This document shows positions 1-7,227 of a stretch of DNA of 43,696 nt, in pieces. The notes beneath the pieces were generated by a model. It had not been told where the DNA came from and ran no database searches. It saw only the letters and a list, made by a program, of their open reading frames with translations. Within the stretch, counting starts at the first letter, position 1. Every line of letters begins with the position of its first letter. The translations under genes and the position numbers were made by a program. Location: assembly GCF_003390925.1 (NCBI RefSeq), contig NZ_QUBS01000069.1:1-43696 (forward strand). The letters run 5' to 3'. Source of the DNA: Trinickia diaoshuihuensis. GTDB lineage: Bacteria > Pseudomonadota > Gammaproteobacteria > Burkholderiales > Burkholderiaceae.

Positions 1-220
1 ACTGATGGAGCATGTGGCCAAGGGCGATCAGCACAAGATCCTCGAAGAGTGCACGCTGCCGCTCACGGGCGTGGGCGTGGTCAATCGAATCATCACCGAC
101 CTGGGCGTCATCGACGTCACGCCGGCGGGTCTCACGGTAATGGAACTTGCGCCCGGTGTCAGTGCACGAGAAATAGCTGCAAAAACGAGCGCACCGCTCG
201 ATCTCCACGCAGTCGCATAG
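1..220 (+). CDS. 3-oxoacid CoA-transferase subunit B, C-terminal part (5' end outside window)
   Basis: Only the last ~72 codons are present and the frame is open to the left edge, so the start lies upstream. The visible part carries the C-terminal landmarks of the beta subunit of succinyl-CoA/3-oxoacid or 3-oxoadipate CoA-transferases: a 'LPLTGVGVVNRIITDLGV' stretch followed by 'GLTVMELAPGVSAREI'. The family moves CoA from succinyl-CoA to a 3-oxoacid in the cytoplasm, working as an A/B heterodimer; subunit A is presumably just outside the window. The catalytic Glu lies in the missing part. It stops 138 bp before the next operon, so it may or may not be co-transcribed with it. Whether it is ScoB/AtoA-like or PcaJ-like cannot be settled from this fragment. 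Confidence 0.85.
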   Translation, partial: LMEHVAKGDQHKILEECTLPLTGVGVVNRIITDLGVIDVTPAGLTVMELAPGVSAREIAAKTSAPLDLHAVA

Positions 221-232
221 CGCATTGGACAG

Positions 233-249
233 CGCGCGATAGTCGCGCG
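233..249. terminator. GC-rich hairpin after the CoA-transferase gene
   Basis: A 7-bp perfect stem (CGCGCGA / TCGCGCG) with a 3-base loop lies 12 bp after the stop codon. There is no T-run after it, so it is a weak candidate for an intrinsic terminator; it could also only stabilise the mRNA 3' end. Confidence 0.3.
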
Positions 250-321
250 AGAAGCCTTTGTCTACGTTAATTCGTAGTCCTAAATTCATTGTGTCGCGTC
301 GATAAAACAGCGGGTACGACG

Positions 322-332
322 TGTTCGGAACA
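322..332. promoter_or_regulatory. short palindrome before the aminomutase operon
   Basis: TGTTC-G-GAACA is an 11-bp perfect palindrome 26 bp before the start of the operon's first gene. It could be an operator for the operon, but an 11-bp palindrome can also occur by chance. Confidence 0.25.
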
Positions 333-358
333 GCGTGTAGTCAATTGAGAGAGGCATC

Positions 359-1735
359 ATGAACCAAGAGCAAAATTGGAAGTTCAAGCCTTATACGAGA
401 CATACGATCACCCAAGCGCCGCAGTGGAGCCTGCTGGCCGCCGAGCAACAGGAGGCCGTCGATGTCGTTTCGCGCGTCTTGCCATTCCGGGTGAATCCTT
501 ACGTTCTGGCCGAACTTATCGACTGGGACAACATCCCCGATGATCCGATTTACCGGCTCACGTTCCCGCATCGCGACATGCTGCGAGACGATGAATACTC
601 AGCGATTCGCGATCTCGTTCGTAACGGGGCGGACGAGGCTCAGATCGATTCGGTCGTGCGCCGCATCCGGATGCGAATGAATCCGCATCCCGCGGGACAG
701 TTGACGCACAACGTGCCCTACTTGAACGGGGCGCCGCTCAATGGGTTGCAGCACAAGTATCGCGAGACGGTGCTGTTTTTTCCCAGTGCGGGCCAATCGT
801 GCCACGCCTATTGCACGTTCTGCTTTCGATGGCCGCAATTCGTCGGCATGGATGAATTGAAATTCGATGCGCGCACGTCTGAAGAACTCGTCGCCTATTT
901 GCGGTTGCATCCTGAGGTGACGGATATCCTCGTCACAGGCGGCGACCCGCTCGTAATGAATGCGCGCTCGCTCGCCGAGTATCTCGAGCCGCTGCTCAAG
1001 CCCGAGTTCGGCCATATCCAGAACATTCGCATCGGCACGAAATCGGTCGCCTACTGGCCGCACCGTTTCGTCAGCGACAAGGACGCCGACGATCTGCTGC
1101 GCGTTTTCGAACGCGTCGTGGCATCGGGCCGAAACCTGGCGGTCATGGGCCATTACAACCATCCGCGCGAACTGCAGCATCCGATCGCGCAGAAGGCGGC
1201 ACGGCGCATCGTCGCGACGGGCGCGAGCCTGCGCATCCAGGCTCCGCTGATTCGTCACATCAACGAAGATCCGGCCGGCTGGTCGGAGCTGTGGACGACG
1301 GGCGTGCGACTCGGCGCGATTCCGTACTACATGTTCGTCGAGCGCGATACGGGCCCGAGCGACTACTTCAAGCTGCCGCTCGCGCGCGCCTACGAAATTT
1401 TCCAGGCCGCATACCGGACCGTCTCGGGCCTCGCGCGGACCGTACGCGGGCCGTCAATGAGCGCGTTTCCGGGCAAGGTCATGGTCGATGGCATCGTCGA
1501 GCTGGCCGGCGAAAAAGTGTTCGCGCTGCAACTGCTGCAAGGGCGCAACCCCGATTGGGTGCGGCGCCCGTTCTATGCGAAGTTCGATCCGAACGCGACC
1601 TGGTACGACGAGCTCGTGCCCGCGTTCGGCGAAAAGCAGTTCTTTTTCGAAAAAGAACTCGCCGAAATGGGCGCGGGCCACGAAACGCCGCTACACGTCA
1701 TTCCGGTGACGCACTCGATGGAGGCGGTCAAATGA
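359..1735 (+). CDS. KamA-family radical SAM protein (lysine 2,3-aminomutase-like)
   Basis: A 458-aa cytoplasmic enzyme of the lysine-2,3-aminomutase family, which uses a [4Fe-4S] cluster, SAM and PLP to move an amino group from the alpha to the beta carbon. The cluster motif CxxxCxxC is seen at C148, C152 and C155, and a SAM-binding TGGDP motif at 193-197. K373, in 'AFPGKVMV', aligns with the PLP-binding lysine of the family. The usual Gly-rich DAPGGGGK loop is shortened, and the two Asp residues that hold the lysine side-chain amine in clostridial enzymes (recalled alignment) look replaced, so lysine is probably not the substrate. A GAGAGAGG ribosome-binding site precedes the ATG. The stop codon overlaps the next start (ATGA), so translation is coupled. 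First gene of an eight-gene operon. EpmB is unlikely: no EF-P or epmA is nearby and the protein is longer. Confidence 0.85.
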   Translation: MNQEQNWKFKPYTRHTITQAPQWSLLAAEQQEAVDVVSRVLPFRVNPYVLAELIDWDNIPDDPIYRLTFPHRDMLRDDEYSAIRDLVRNGADEAQIDSVVRRIRMRMNPHPAGQLTHNVPYLNGAPLNGLQHKYRETVLFFPSAGQSCHAYCTFCFRWPQFVGMDELKFDARTSEELVAYLRLHPEVTDILVTGGDPLVMNARSLAEYLEPLLKPEFGHIQNIRIGTKSVAYWPHRFVSDKDADDLLRVFERVVASGRNLAVMGHYNHPRELQHPIAQKAARRIVATGASLRIQAPLIRHINEDPAGWSELWTTGVRLGAIPYYMFVERDTGPSDYFKLPLARAYEIFQAAYRTVSGLARTVRGPSMSAFPGKVMVDGIVELAGEKVFALQLLQGRNPDWVRRPFYAKFDPNATWYDELVPAFGEKQFFFEKELAEMGAGHETPLHVIPVTHSMEAVK

Positions 1736-2592
1736 ACGGCTATTTCGATGCGCAGGGCTCCGTCTACGAGGTGTACGCGCTGCGCTACGCCACTCATTGC
1801 GATCGGCGCAGCGGCGAGAACTATCTTGGCGACGACCCGCACGACGACATCGCGATGCCGCTGGACTTTTACTGCTGGGTGCTGCGCGGAGCGGGACGCA
1901 TCGTGCTTGTCGATACCGGGTGCGATGCCGCCACAGCGCAACGGCGCGAGCGGCGCTATCTGCATTCGCCGATCTCGCTGCTGCGTGAACTCGGCATCGA
2001 TCCTGCCGACGTCCAAGATTTGATCGTCACTCACATGCATTACGACCACGCCGGCAACCTGTCCGCGTTTTCGAACGCCACGATTCATATCCAAGAGGCC
2101 GAAATGCAGTATTGCACCGGCCGCTGCATGTGCCACGCGGCCATGCGCAAGCCGTTCGAGACGCTCGACGTATGCGCGGCGATCGAACGACTGCATGCGG
2201 GGCGGGTGCAATTCGCGAACGGAGACCGGCAGATCGCGCCTGGCATCGATGTTCACTTGATCGGCGGGCATACCGCCGGATTGCAGGTCGTGCGGGTCCA
2301 AACCGCGCGAGGTCAAGTGGTTCTGGCGAGCGATGCCGCCCACTACTGGGACCATGTGCGATCGAAGCGTCCCTTTCCGATCGTTCAAGACGTGCCGCGC
2401 ATGCTCGACGGCCATCGCGCGATCGAAGCGCTGGCCGATGGGCCCGACCACATCATCCCCGGGCACGATCCGGCTGTTCGCTTGCGTTTTCCGCGCTGGC
2501 GCGGTCATCCGGACATTACCGCGTTGCATTTGCCGCCTGTCGCCGCGACGAGCGCAGTTGGGTACGCCGCGACCCCCGCTCTCGCTCTCTAA
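1732..2592 (+). CDS. metallo-beta-lactamase-fold hydrolase (N-acyl homoserine lactonase-like subgroup)
   Basis: A 286-aa soluble MBL-fold protein. The zinc motif HxHxDH is complete at H101, H103, D105 and H106 ('HMHYDH'), followed by further ligand regions 'GGHTAG', 'SDAAHY' and the C-terminal 'IPGHDP'. The overall order resembles the AiiA/AttM lactonase-like group, which hydrolyses lactones and related esters. The start at 1732 is chosen because it overlaps the upstream stop by 4 bp and the sequence from there matches the family length; an open frame extends further upstream but lies inside the aminomutase gene. In this operon it more likely opens a lactone or thioester intermediate than quenches quorum signals. 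The exact substrate cannot be inferred. Confidence 0.85.
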   Translation: MNGYFDAQGSVYEVYALRYATHCDRRSGENYLGDDPHDDIAMPLDFYCWVLRGAGRIVLVDTGCDAATAQRRERRYLHSPISLLRELGIDPADVQDLIVTHMHYDHAGNLSAFSNATIHIQEAEMQYCTGRCMCHAAMRKPFETLDVCAAIERLHAGRVQFANGDRQIAPGIDVHLIGGHTAGLQVVRVQTARGQVVLASDAAHYWDHVRSKRPFPIVQDVPRMLDGHRAIEALADGPDHIIPGHDPAVRLRFPRWRGHPDITALHLPPVAATSAVGYAATPALAL

Positions 2593-2605
2593 ACAGAGGG
2601 GATCA

Positions 2606-4510
2606 ATGAAAGAGACAATCTCGATTGCAATCGTGGGCATGGGCCCGCGCGGCTTGACGGTGCTCGAACGTCTCGTCGAACACGCGCCGCTCATAGCGGA
2701 AGGCGTCGAGCTGGCCATTACCGTGTTCGATACGGGGGAATGCGGCCAAGGCGTGCATCGCGCCCAACAGCCCGATCATCTGCTGATCAATACGGTTGCC
2801 TCCCAAGTTACGATGTTCGCGCCCGTGGGCGTGATGCACGATAGCGGCGCTCGCTCGCTCGTGCAATGGGCCCACGAAGCGGGTTATCGTTTCGTCGGCG
2901 GACGGTTCATCAAGGCGGACGGTCTAACCGGCCGCGCTATCAATACCGCCGATCACTTGCCGCGCAGCTTACTCGGCGAATACCTGTCATGGGTGTATCG
3001 AAAGGTCGTTGCAGCTTTACCGCACAATGTCACGATTACCCATCGCCGCGCCACCGCCATCGATCTGGCGCCGGTGCCGAACGGGTATGAAGTACGCGTC
3101 CAGGGCGGCGCGCCGACTTTCGCGCACTACGCGATCCTGACGACGGGGCACGGCAACCGCAAGCCGACGCAAAGCGATGCGCAGTTCGCGGAGTTCGTCC
3201 GCCGGCATCGCACGCATAACGCGGACTTGAACTATTTCTCGAGTCCCTACCCCATTGAAAATCTCGACAGCATCGCGCCGACGGCCACGATCGCGGTGCA
3301 GGGCTTCGGACTGACCGCGCACGACGTGGTCTCGGCGCTGACCTTGGGTCGCGGCGGACGGTTCGTCGAGCGAGACGGAGCGCTCGCTTACGTTCGGTCC
3401 GGACTCGAGCCGACCCTCTTGCTGGTCTCGCGCAATTGCCTGCCGTTTGCCGCCCGCGGCATCAACCAGAAGGGACTGACGGGCCGGCACGAAGCGCGGT
3501 TTTTTACCCCGTCCGCCGTTGCGGATGTGCGTGCGGCGACGTTCGCGCGCACGGGCGACTATCGCATTGACTTCCGCGCGGACGTGTTGCCGCTAATCAT
3601 CAAGGAGATGGCGTACGCTTATCGGCTTGCCTCCACCGATGGACTCATCGCACCGGAAACGTTCAAGCCGACGCAGGACGAGCTAGAAGCGATTCGGCGC
3701 ATTCTTTGGCCGCTCGAGGGGCAGTCGTTCGCCTCGTTCGATGCGTTCCGCGGCTTCTTCCTCGAGCTCGTACGCGACGATCTATGCCACGCGCTGCTCG
3801 GCAACGTGACGAGCCCCGTCAAAGCGGCCACCGATGTTCTGCGCGACACCCGGGAAGCGCTGCGTTCGGCGGTCGAGTTCGGCGGATTGACGCCCGATTC
3901 GCATCGATATTTCGTCGACGAATTCAATGCGATCACCAATAGGGTTTCGTTCGGCCCGCCGCTGCGCCGCAACCAGGAATGGCTCGCGCTGCATGCCGCC
4001 GGCGTGCTCGATCTGGGGGGCGGACCGGGCGCGAAGGTGACGGCCGACGAGTCCACCGGGCATTTCTGCATCGCCACGCAGTTCGGCGAGCGCACCGAGC
4101 GTCGATACGCCGATGTACTCATCGCGGCACGGTTGGATCCGTATTCACCGGTGTCCGACGGGTCGCCGCTGTCCGCCGCGTTGCTCGATCGCGGCCTCGT
4201 GCGGCCGTACCGGAATGGCGACTATCACCCGGGCGGTATCGACATCGACCCTGGCTTGCATCCGCTGGATCGCAAGGGAGAGGCGCAACCGCGTCTTTGG
4301 GCGATCGGGTTTCCCGTGGAAGGGGCGCACTTCTACACGCATGCGCTGCCCCGGCCGGGCATCGCGTCGCGGCAAACGCGCGACGCCGATGTCTGCGTGC
4401 GCGCATTGCTCGAAAGCATCGCGGCACACGCCGCCTCGACGGCGAGGGCGGATACCGACACGGACGCGGACCGCGATATGGCGACGGCTTTCGAGGGAGA
4501 CCCGGCATGA
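2606..4510 (+). CDS. FAD/NAD(P)-binding protein, large (NAD_binding_9-like)
   Basis: A 634-aa protein with an N-terminal Rossmann motif GxGPxG ('VGMGPRG', residues 10-16), characteristic of the FAD-NAD(P)-binding family (Pfam PF13454 type). A second nucleotide-binding segment is likely near 'IAVQGFGLTAHDVV' (~230). The C-terminal part holds 'LWAIGFPVEGAHFYTHALPRP', typical of this group. Members are mostly uncharacterised flavoproteins and are often found next to amino-acid or secondary metabolism genes. A redox step on an amine or on an N- or C-hydroxylated intermediate is possible, but this is inference. The start at 2606 has an AGAGGGG ribosome-binding site 4-10 bp upstream. The stop overlaps the next start (ATGA), so it is coupled to the GST. 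Confidence 0.75.
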   Translation: MKETISIAIVGMGPRGLTVLERLVEHAPLIAEGVELAITVFDTGECGQGVHRAQQPDHLLINTVASQVTMFAPVGVMHDSGARSLVQWAHEAGYRFVGGRFIKADGLTGRAINTADHLPRSLLGEYLSWVYRKVVAALPHNVTITHRRATAIDLAPVPNGYEVRVQGGAPTFAHYAILTTGHGNRKPTQSDAQFAEFVRRHRTHNADLNYFSSPYPIENLDSIAPTATIAVQGFGLTAHDVVSALTLGRGGRFVERDGALAYVRSGLEPTLLLVSRNCLPFAARGINQKGLTGRHEARFFTPSAVADVRAATFARTGDYRIDFRADVLPLIIKEMAYAYRLASTDGLIAPETFKPTQDELEAIRRILWPLEGQSFASFDAFRGFFLELVRDDLCHALLGNVTSPVKAATDVLRDTREALRSAVEFGGLTPDSHRYFVDEFNAITNRVSFGPPLRRNQEWLALHAAGVLDLGGGPGAKVTADESTGHFCIATQFGERTERRYADVLIAARLDPYSPVSDGSPLSAALLDRGLVRPYRNGDYHPGGIDIDPGLHPLDRKGEAQPRLWAIGFPVEGAHFYTHALPRPGIASRQTRDADVCVRALLESIAAHAASTARADTDTDADRDMATAFEGDPA

Positions 4511-5154
4511 TCGTGCTGCACGACTTCCATCGTTCATCGGCGTCTTTCCGCATTCGCATCGCATTGAAGCTGAAAGGGATCGACTACCGGGCGGTCGTTC
4601 ACGATCTCGACGCCGGTGCGCATCGTTCGCCGCAATACCTCGAGATCAATCGACAGGGACTGTTGCCGGCCCTCGAGATCGGCGAGCAGGTACTGACGCA
4701 GTCGGCCGCGATCCTCGAACACCTCGACGCAACCTATCCCGATCCGCCGCTGCTGCCGAATACGACACGCGGCCGGGCGCGGGTGCGCGCATTGTTTCAG
4801 ATGATCGCTTCCGATACGCACCCACTCACTGGGATGCGTGTCGCGCGCTATTTGAAGGGCTCGCTCGGCTGCGACGATGCGACGGTGGGCCGCTGGAAGC
4901 GGCATTGGATAACGGAGACGTTCACCGTGCTGGAGACCATGCTGGCGGCGGATCCTGCCACGGGGCAGTTTTGCCACGGCGATCGGCCCTCGCTCGCCGA
5001 CATAGCGCTCGTGCCGCAGGTCGTATCGGCGCGCGCCGCGGGTGTTGCGCTCGAACCGTTCCCGTCCATCTCGCGGATTTTTGAGCGCTGCATGCACATT
5101 GAAGCGTTCCGCAGCGCTCATCCTGATTCATGTGCAATCCCAACCCACGCTTAA
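4507..5154 (+). CDS. zeta-class glutathione S-transferase (maleylacetoacetate/maleylpyruvate isomerase-like)
   Basis: A 215-aa protein with an N-terminal thioredoxin-like domain and a C-terminal helical GST domain ('GDRPSLADIALVPQV', ~159-173). The start of the protein matches the zeta-class active-site loop, but reads S10-S11-A12-S13 where maleylacetoacetate isomerases have SSC; the cysteine is replaced by alanine while the catalytic serine is kept. The QSxAIxEHLD glutathione contact segment is present ('QSAAILEHLD'). Zeta GSTs catalyse glutathione-dependent cis-trans isomerisation of maleyl ring-cleavage products. Together with the next gene, a gentisate-dioxygenase-like cupin, a ring-cleavage plus isomerisation pair is plausible, though no fumarylpyruvate hydrolase is seen here. 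It overlaps the previous gene by 4 bp. Confidence 0.85.
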   Translation: MIVLHDFHRSSASFRIRIALKLKGIDYRAVVHDLDAGAHRSPQYLEINRQGLLPALEIGEQVLTQSAAILEHLDATYPDPPLLPNTTRGRARVRALFQMIASDTHPLTGMRVARYLKGSLGCDDATVGRWKRHWITETFTVLETMLAADPATGQFCHGDRPSLADIALVPQVVSARAAGVALEPFPSISRIFERCMHIEAFRSAHPDSCAIPTHA

Positions 5155-5170
5155 GCAATAAGGAGTGAAT

Positions 5171-5689
5171 ATGCAGACGATCGAAGGGGACCTCCTCCCA
5201 TTCTCGGAATATCTTGAGTTGACGTCGAAGCCGCCGGCGGATCCCGTGGTCTGGAAATGGCAGGCGATCGAATCGATGAAAGAAAATCGGTCGCCCAACC
5301 CGCAGGGGACGCTGGCGCTGTCCGGCGGAGAAGTCGACGCACATGGGACCGTAGCTCCGGGCCTCTCGCTCGTCATTCAAGTCCTGCGGCCGGGCGACCA
5401 GACCGAACCGCATCGCCATTCGTTTTGGCACCTGTACATCGTGCGCTCAGGGACCGGCCATATCGCATTTGGCGAGGCGGGGTCGCCCGAGCGGATCGAA
5501 GAGGGCGATACGGTATTCGTGCCGGCCTGGTGCCACCACGCAATCGGCAATCGAGACGGGGAGGAACCGCTCGTGGTGTACCGCTTGCAGAATCTGCCGC
5601 AGAACGCGAGTTCGGGCAACCTCATGCGCGAAATCGACGGAAAGCCGCAGTTGATCTACGCCAGCACAGGATCCGCGATCCATCGTTGA
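5171..5689 (+). CDS. cupin-domain protein, gentisate 1,2-dioxygenase-like
   Basis: A 172-aa single-cupin protein. Cupin motif 1 is seen as 'EPHRHSFWHLYIV' (two metal-binding His), and motif 2 as 'VPAWCHHAIGN', which resembles the PAWxxHxxGN of gentisate and 1-hydroxy-2-naphthoate dioxygenases. Those enzymes are bicupins of about 340 aa, so this is half their length and may be a dimeric single-domain oxygenase or an isomerase. The ATG at 5171 is preferred over the GTG at 5165, because the AAGGAG ribosome-binding site at 5160-5165 would overlap the GTG. It sits 16 bp after the GST gene in the same operon. Confidence 0.8.
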   Translation: MQTIEGDLLPFSEYLELTSKPPADPVVWKWQAIESMKENRSPNPQGTLALSGGEVDAHGTVAPGLSLVIQVLRPGDQTEPHRHSFWHLYIVRSGTGHIAFGEAGSPERIEEGDTVFVPAWCHHAIGNRDGEEPLVVYRLQNLPQNASSGNLMREIDGKPQLIYASTGSAIHR

Positions 5690-5785
5690 CGTCGATTCTC
5701 GTTGTCGATTTTCTACTCGCTCGACGATCGCGGCTCGTCTCGTCACAGCGCACGCCGCGCTCGTCCTATCCAACCGAGGTGTGAG

Positions 5786-6619
5786 TTGACCTACATATTC
5801 GAGAAAGACCGCATCTACCGGATGCCGACGCACTTCGGTCCGGCACCGGGACCGAGGCAACTACCCGACGAAATCGCCGCCGATCCGCACGCGCACCCGA
5901 AGCGATTGACCGTCTCCGCATCGTTTTTGACGGATGCCGAGAAGCTCGAGCGCCATTTGCCCGCCGGTTTCTCGCTAGTCGGTGAACCTGTCGTGACCAT
6001 CGACTTCCATTACTTGACGCAGATCGACTGGCTCGCCGGGCGCGGCTACACGATGGTGCACGTCAGTTGGCCGGCGCGATTCGAGGGCAAGGAGGACGCG
6101 GCCACGGGCAAGTTTCTCGCCGCGGTGTGGGAGAACCTTGCCGACCCGATCATCACGGGGCGCGACGAGATCGGCCATCCGAAGCTCTACGCCGAGGTGC
6201 CCCCGCCTCGATGCTTCGGCGCGGAGCATATCTGTGAAGCCTCGTGGATGGGGTTTCGCTTTCTGGAAATCGGCGTGTCGAGCGACGAAGATGCGGCCTC
6301 AGAGGTTGCGCCGTCACCGCAGAGCGCGAGGTCGGACGGCACCTTGATGCTCAAGTACACGCCACGCACGGGCGACTGGGGGCAAGCGGAACTATGCCAG
6401 GTCACGCTTACGCCGTTGCACGATCCTTACGTGAAAGTCGAACGCCGCCACGCCGGCCGCGCACGTTTGCGCTTCAACGCATGTACGTGGTCCGACTTGC
6501 CCACGATGGCGCACGTGGTCAATGCGTTGGCCGCGCTGCCTATCGTTGAAATGCGGGGCGGAGCCGTCGTGCATGCGCACGGCGGCAAGCCGTATCGCGA
6601 CCAGCGCGTACTGCGCTAG
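5786..6619 (+). CDS. acetoacetate decarboxylase superfamily protein
   Basis: A 277-aa protein of the acetoacetate decarboxylase (ADC) superfamily, whose members form a Schiff base on a lysine and catalyse decarboxylation, aldol or dehydration steps on 2- or 3-oxoacids. The segment 'GRDEIGHPKLYAE' aligns with the ADC active-site region: K133 corresponds to the Schiff-base lysine, but the neighbouring second lysine of true ADCs is Leu here. That makes a simple acetoacetate decarboxylase less certain. The TTG at 5786 is preferred because GAGG lies 7 bp upstream and 'TYIFEKDRIYRMPTHFGP' looks like a genuine N-terminus; ATG 5822 is the alternative. It follows the cupin by 96 bp. Confidence 0.75.
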   Translation: MTYIFEKDRIYRMPTHFGPAPGPRQLPDEIAADPHAHPKRLTVSASFLTDAEKLERHLPAGFSLVGEPVVTIDFHYLTQIDWLAGRGYTMVHVSWPARFEGKEDAATGKFLAAVWENLADPIITGRDEIGHPKLYAEVPPPRCFGAEHICEASWMGFRFLEIGVSSDEDAASEVAPSPQSARSDGTLMLKYTPRTGDWGQAELCQVTLTPLHDPYVKVERRHAGRARLRFNACTWSDLPTMAHVVNALAALPIVEMRGGAVVHAHGGKPYRDQRVLR

Positions 6620-6709
6620 GGAGCCGCCCTTCGTTGCCTGAATACGTCCATTTTTCTAAACCGGCCCGCCGATCTTCATGGCGGCGGGCAAATCCTCATA
6701 GGTGCAGAT

Positions 6710-7150
6710 ATGCCACGGGCTTTCAAACTTCAATTCGATGTGACGTACCGCGATCAAGACCCGGCCGGTCACGTGAGTGCGACGGTGTACTACGTATACA
6801 TGCTCAACGCGTACATGGCCTACGCCCATGAACTGCTAGACGTGCCGCTTGATCGAGGCATTCCGCAGATCATGCTGAAGACGTCCTGTGAATATGTGCG
6901 CCCAGCCAAATGGGGCGAGACGCTTCAGGTAAGCGCGCTGATTACGCGTCTCGGGACGAAGAGCTTCGACATCGACTACGTCATTTCGCTGGCCGGTAAC
7001 GAGAAGGACGTAATTGCACGCGGTGCCTCGACGCACGTCGCATACGACTACGAGACCGAACGAACCGTCCCGCTTTCGGACGCGTTCCGCGCTCGCGTGC
7101 AGCAATATCAGGCGGAAGGCGCATCGCAGGAGATCTTCGAAGCGGCATGA
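6710..7150 (+). CDS. hotdog-fold acyl-CoA thioesterase (4HBT family)
   Basis: A 146-aa protein matching the 4-hydroxybenzoyl-CoA thioesterase family in length and pattern: 'VTYRDQDPAGHVSATVYYVYMLNAY' near the N-terminus, with the acidic/His active-site segment (D15-Q-D17-P-A-G-H), then 'PQIMLKTSCEYVRPAKWGETLQV'. Such enzymes hydrolyse acyl- or aroyl-CoA thioesters in the cytoplasm. Finding a thioesterase beside a CoA-transferase suggests that the pathway handles a CoA-bound intermediate. It lies 90 bp after the ADC-like gene; a TAGGTG sequence 6 bp before the ATG is a weak ribosome-binding site. Confidence 0.8.
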   Translation: MPRAFKLQFDVTYRDQDPAGHVSATVYYVYMLNAYMAYAHELLDVPLDRGIPQIMLKTSCEYVRPAKWGETLQVSALITRLGTKSFDIDYVISLAGNEKDVIARGASTHVAYDYETERTVPLSDAFRARVQQYQAEGASQEIFEAA

Positions 7151-7227
7151 TGAGTATGCGGGACGTGTTGGCGTGACGTCCGGGCTTTGCCCGGACGCAT
7201 TTTCGGGCTCGGAGCCAGGAGGGACGC

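Noticed and set aside
1732-2592. Quorum quenching by the MBL protein
   Set aside because: The lactonase-like motif is shared by many unrelated MBL enzymes, and its coupling to metabolic genes makes a pathway role more likely.
1573-2718. A ~380-codon open frame on the minus strand opposite the aminomutase and MBL genes
   Set aside because: It spans two well-supported genes and their junction, has Arg-rich composition and shows no protein-family motif.
1-6619. A lysine fermentation pathway (KamA, CoA-transferase, acetoacetate as product)
   Set aside because: The aminomutase lacks the lysine-contact residues, and kamD/kamE, kdd, kce and kal homologues are absent from the window.
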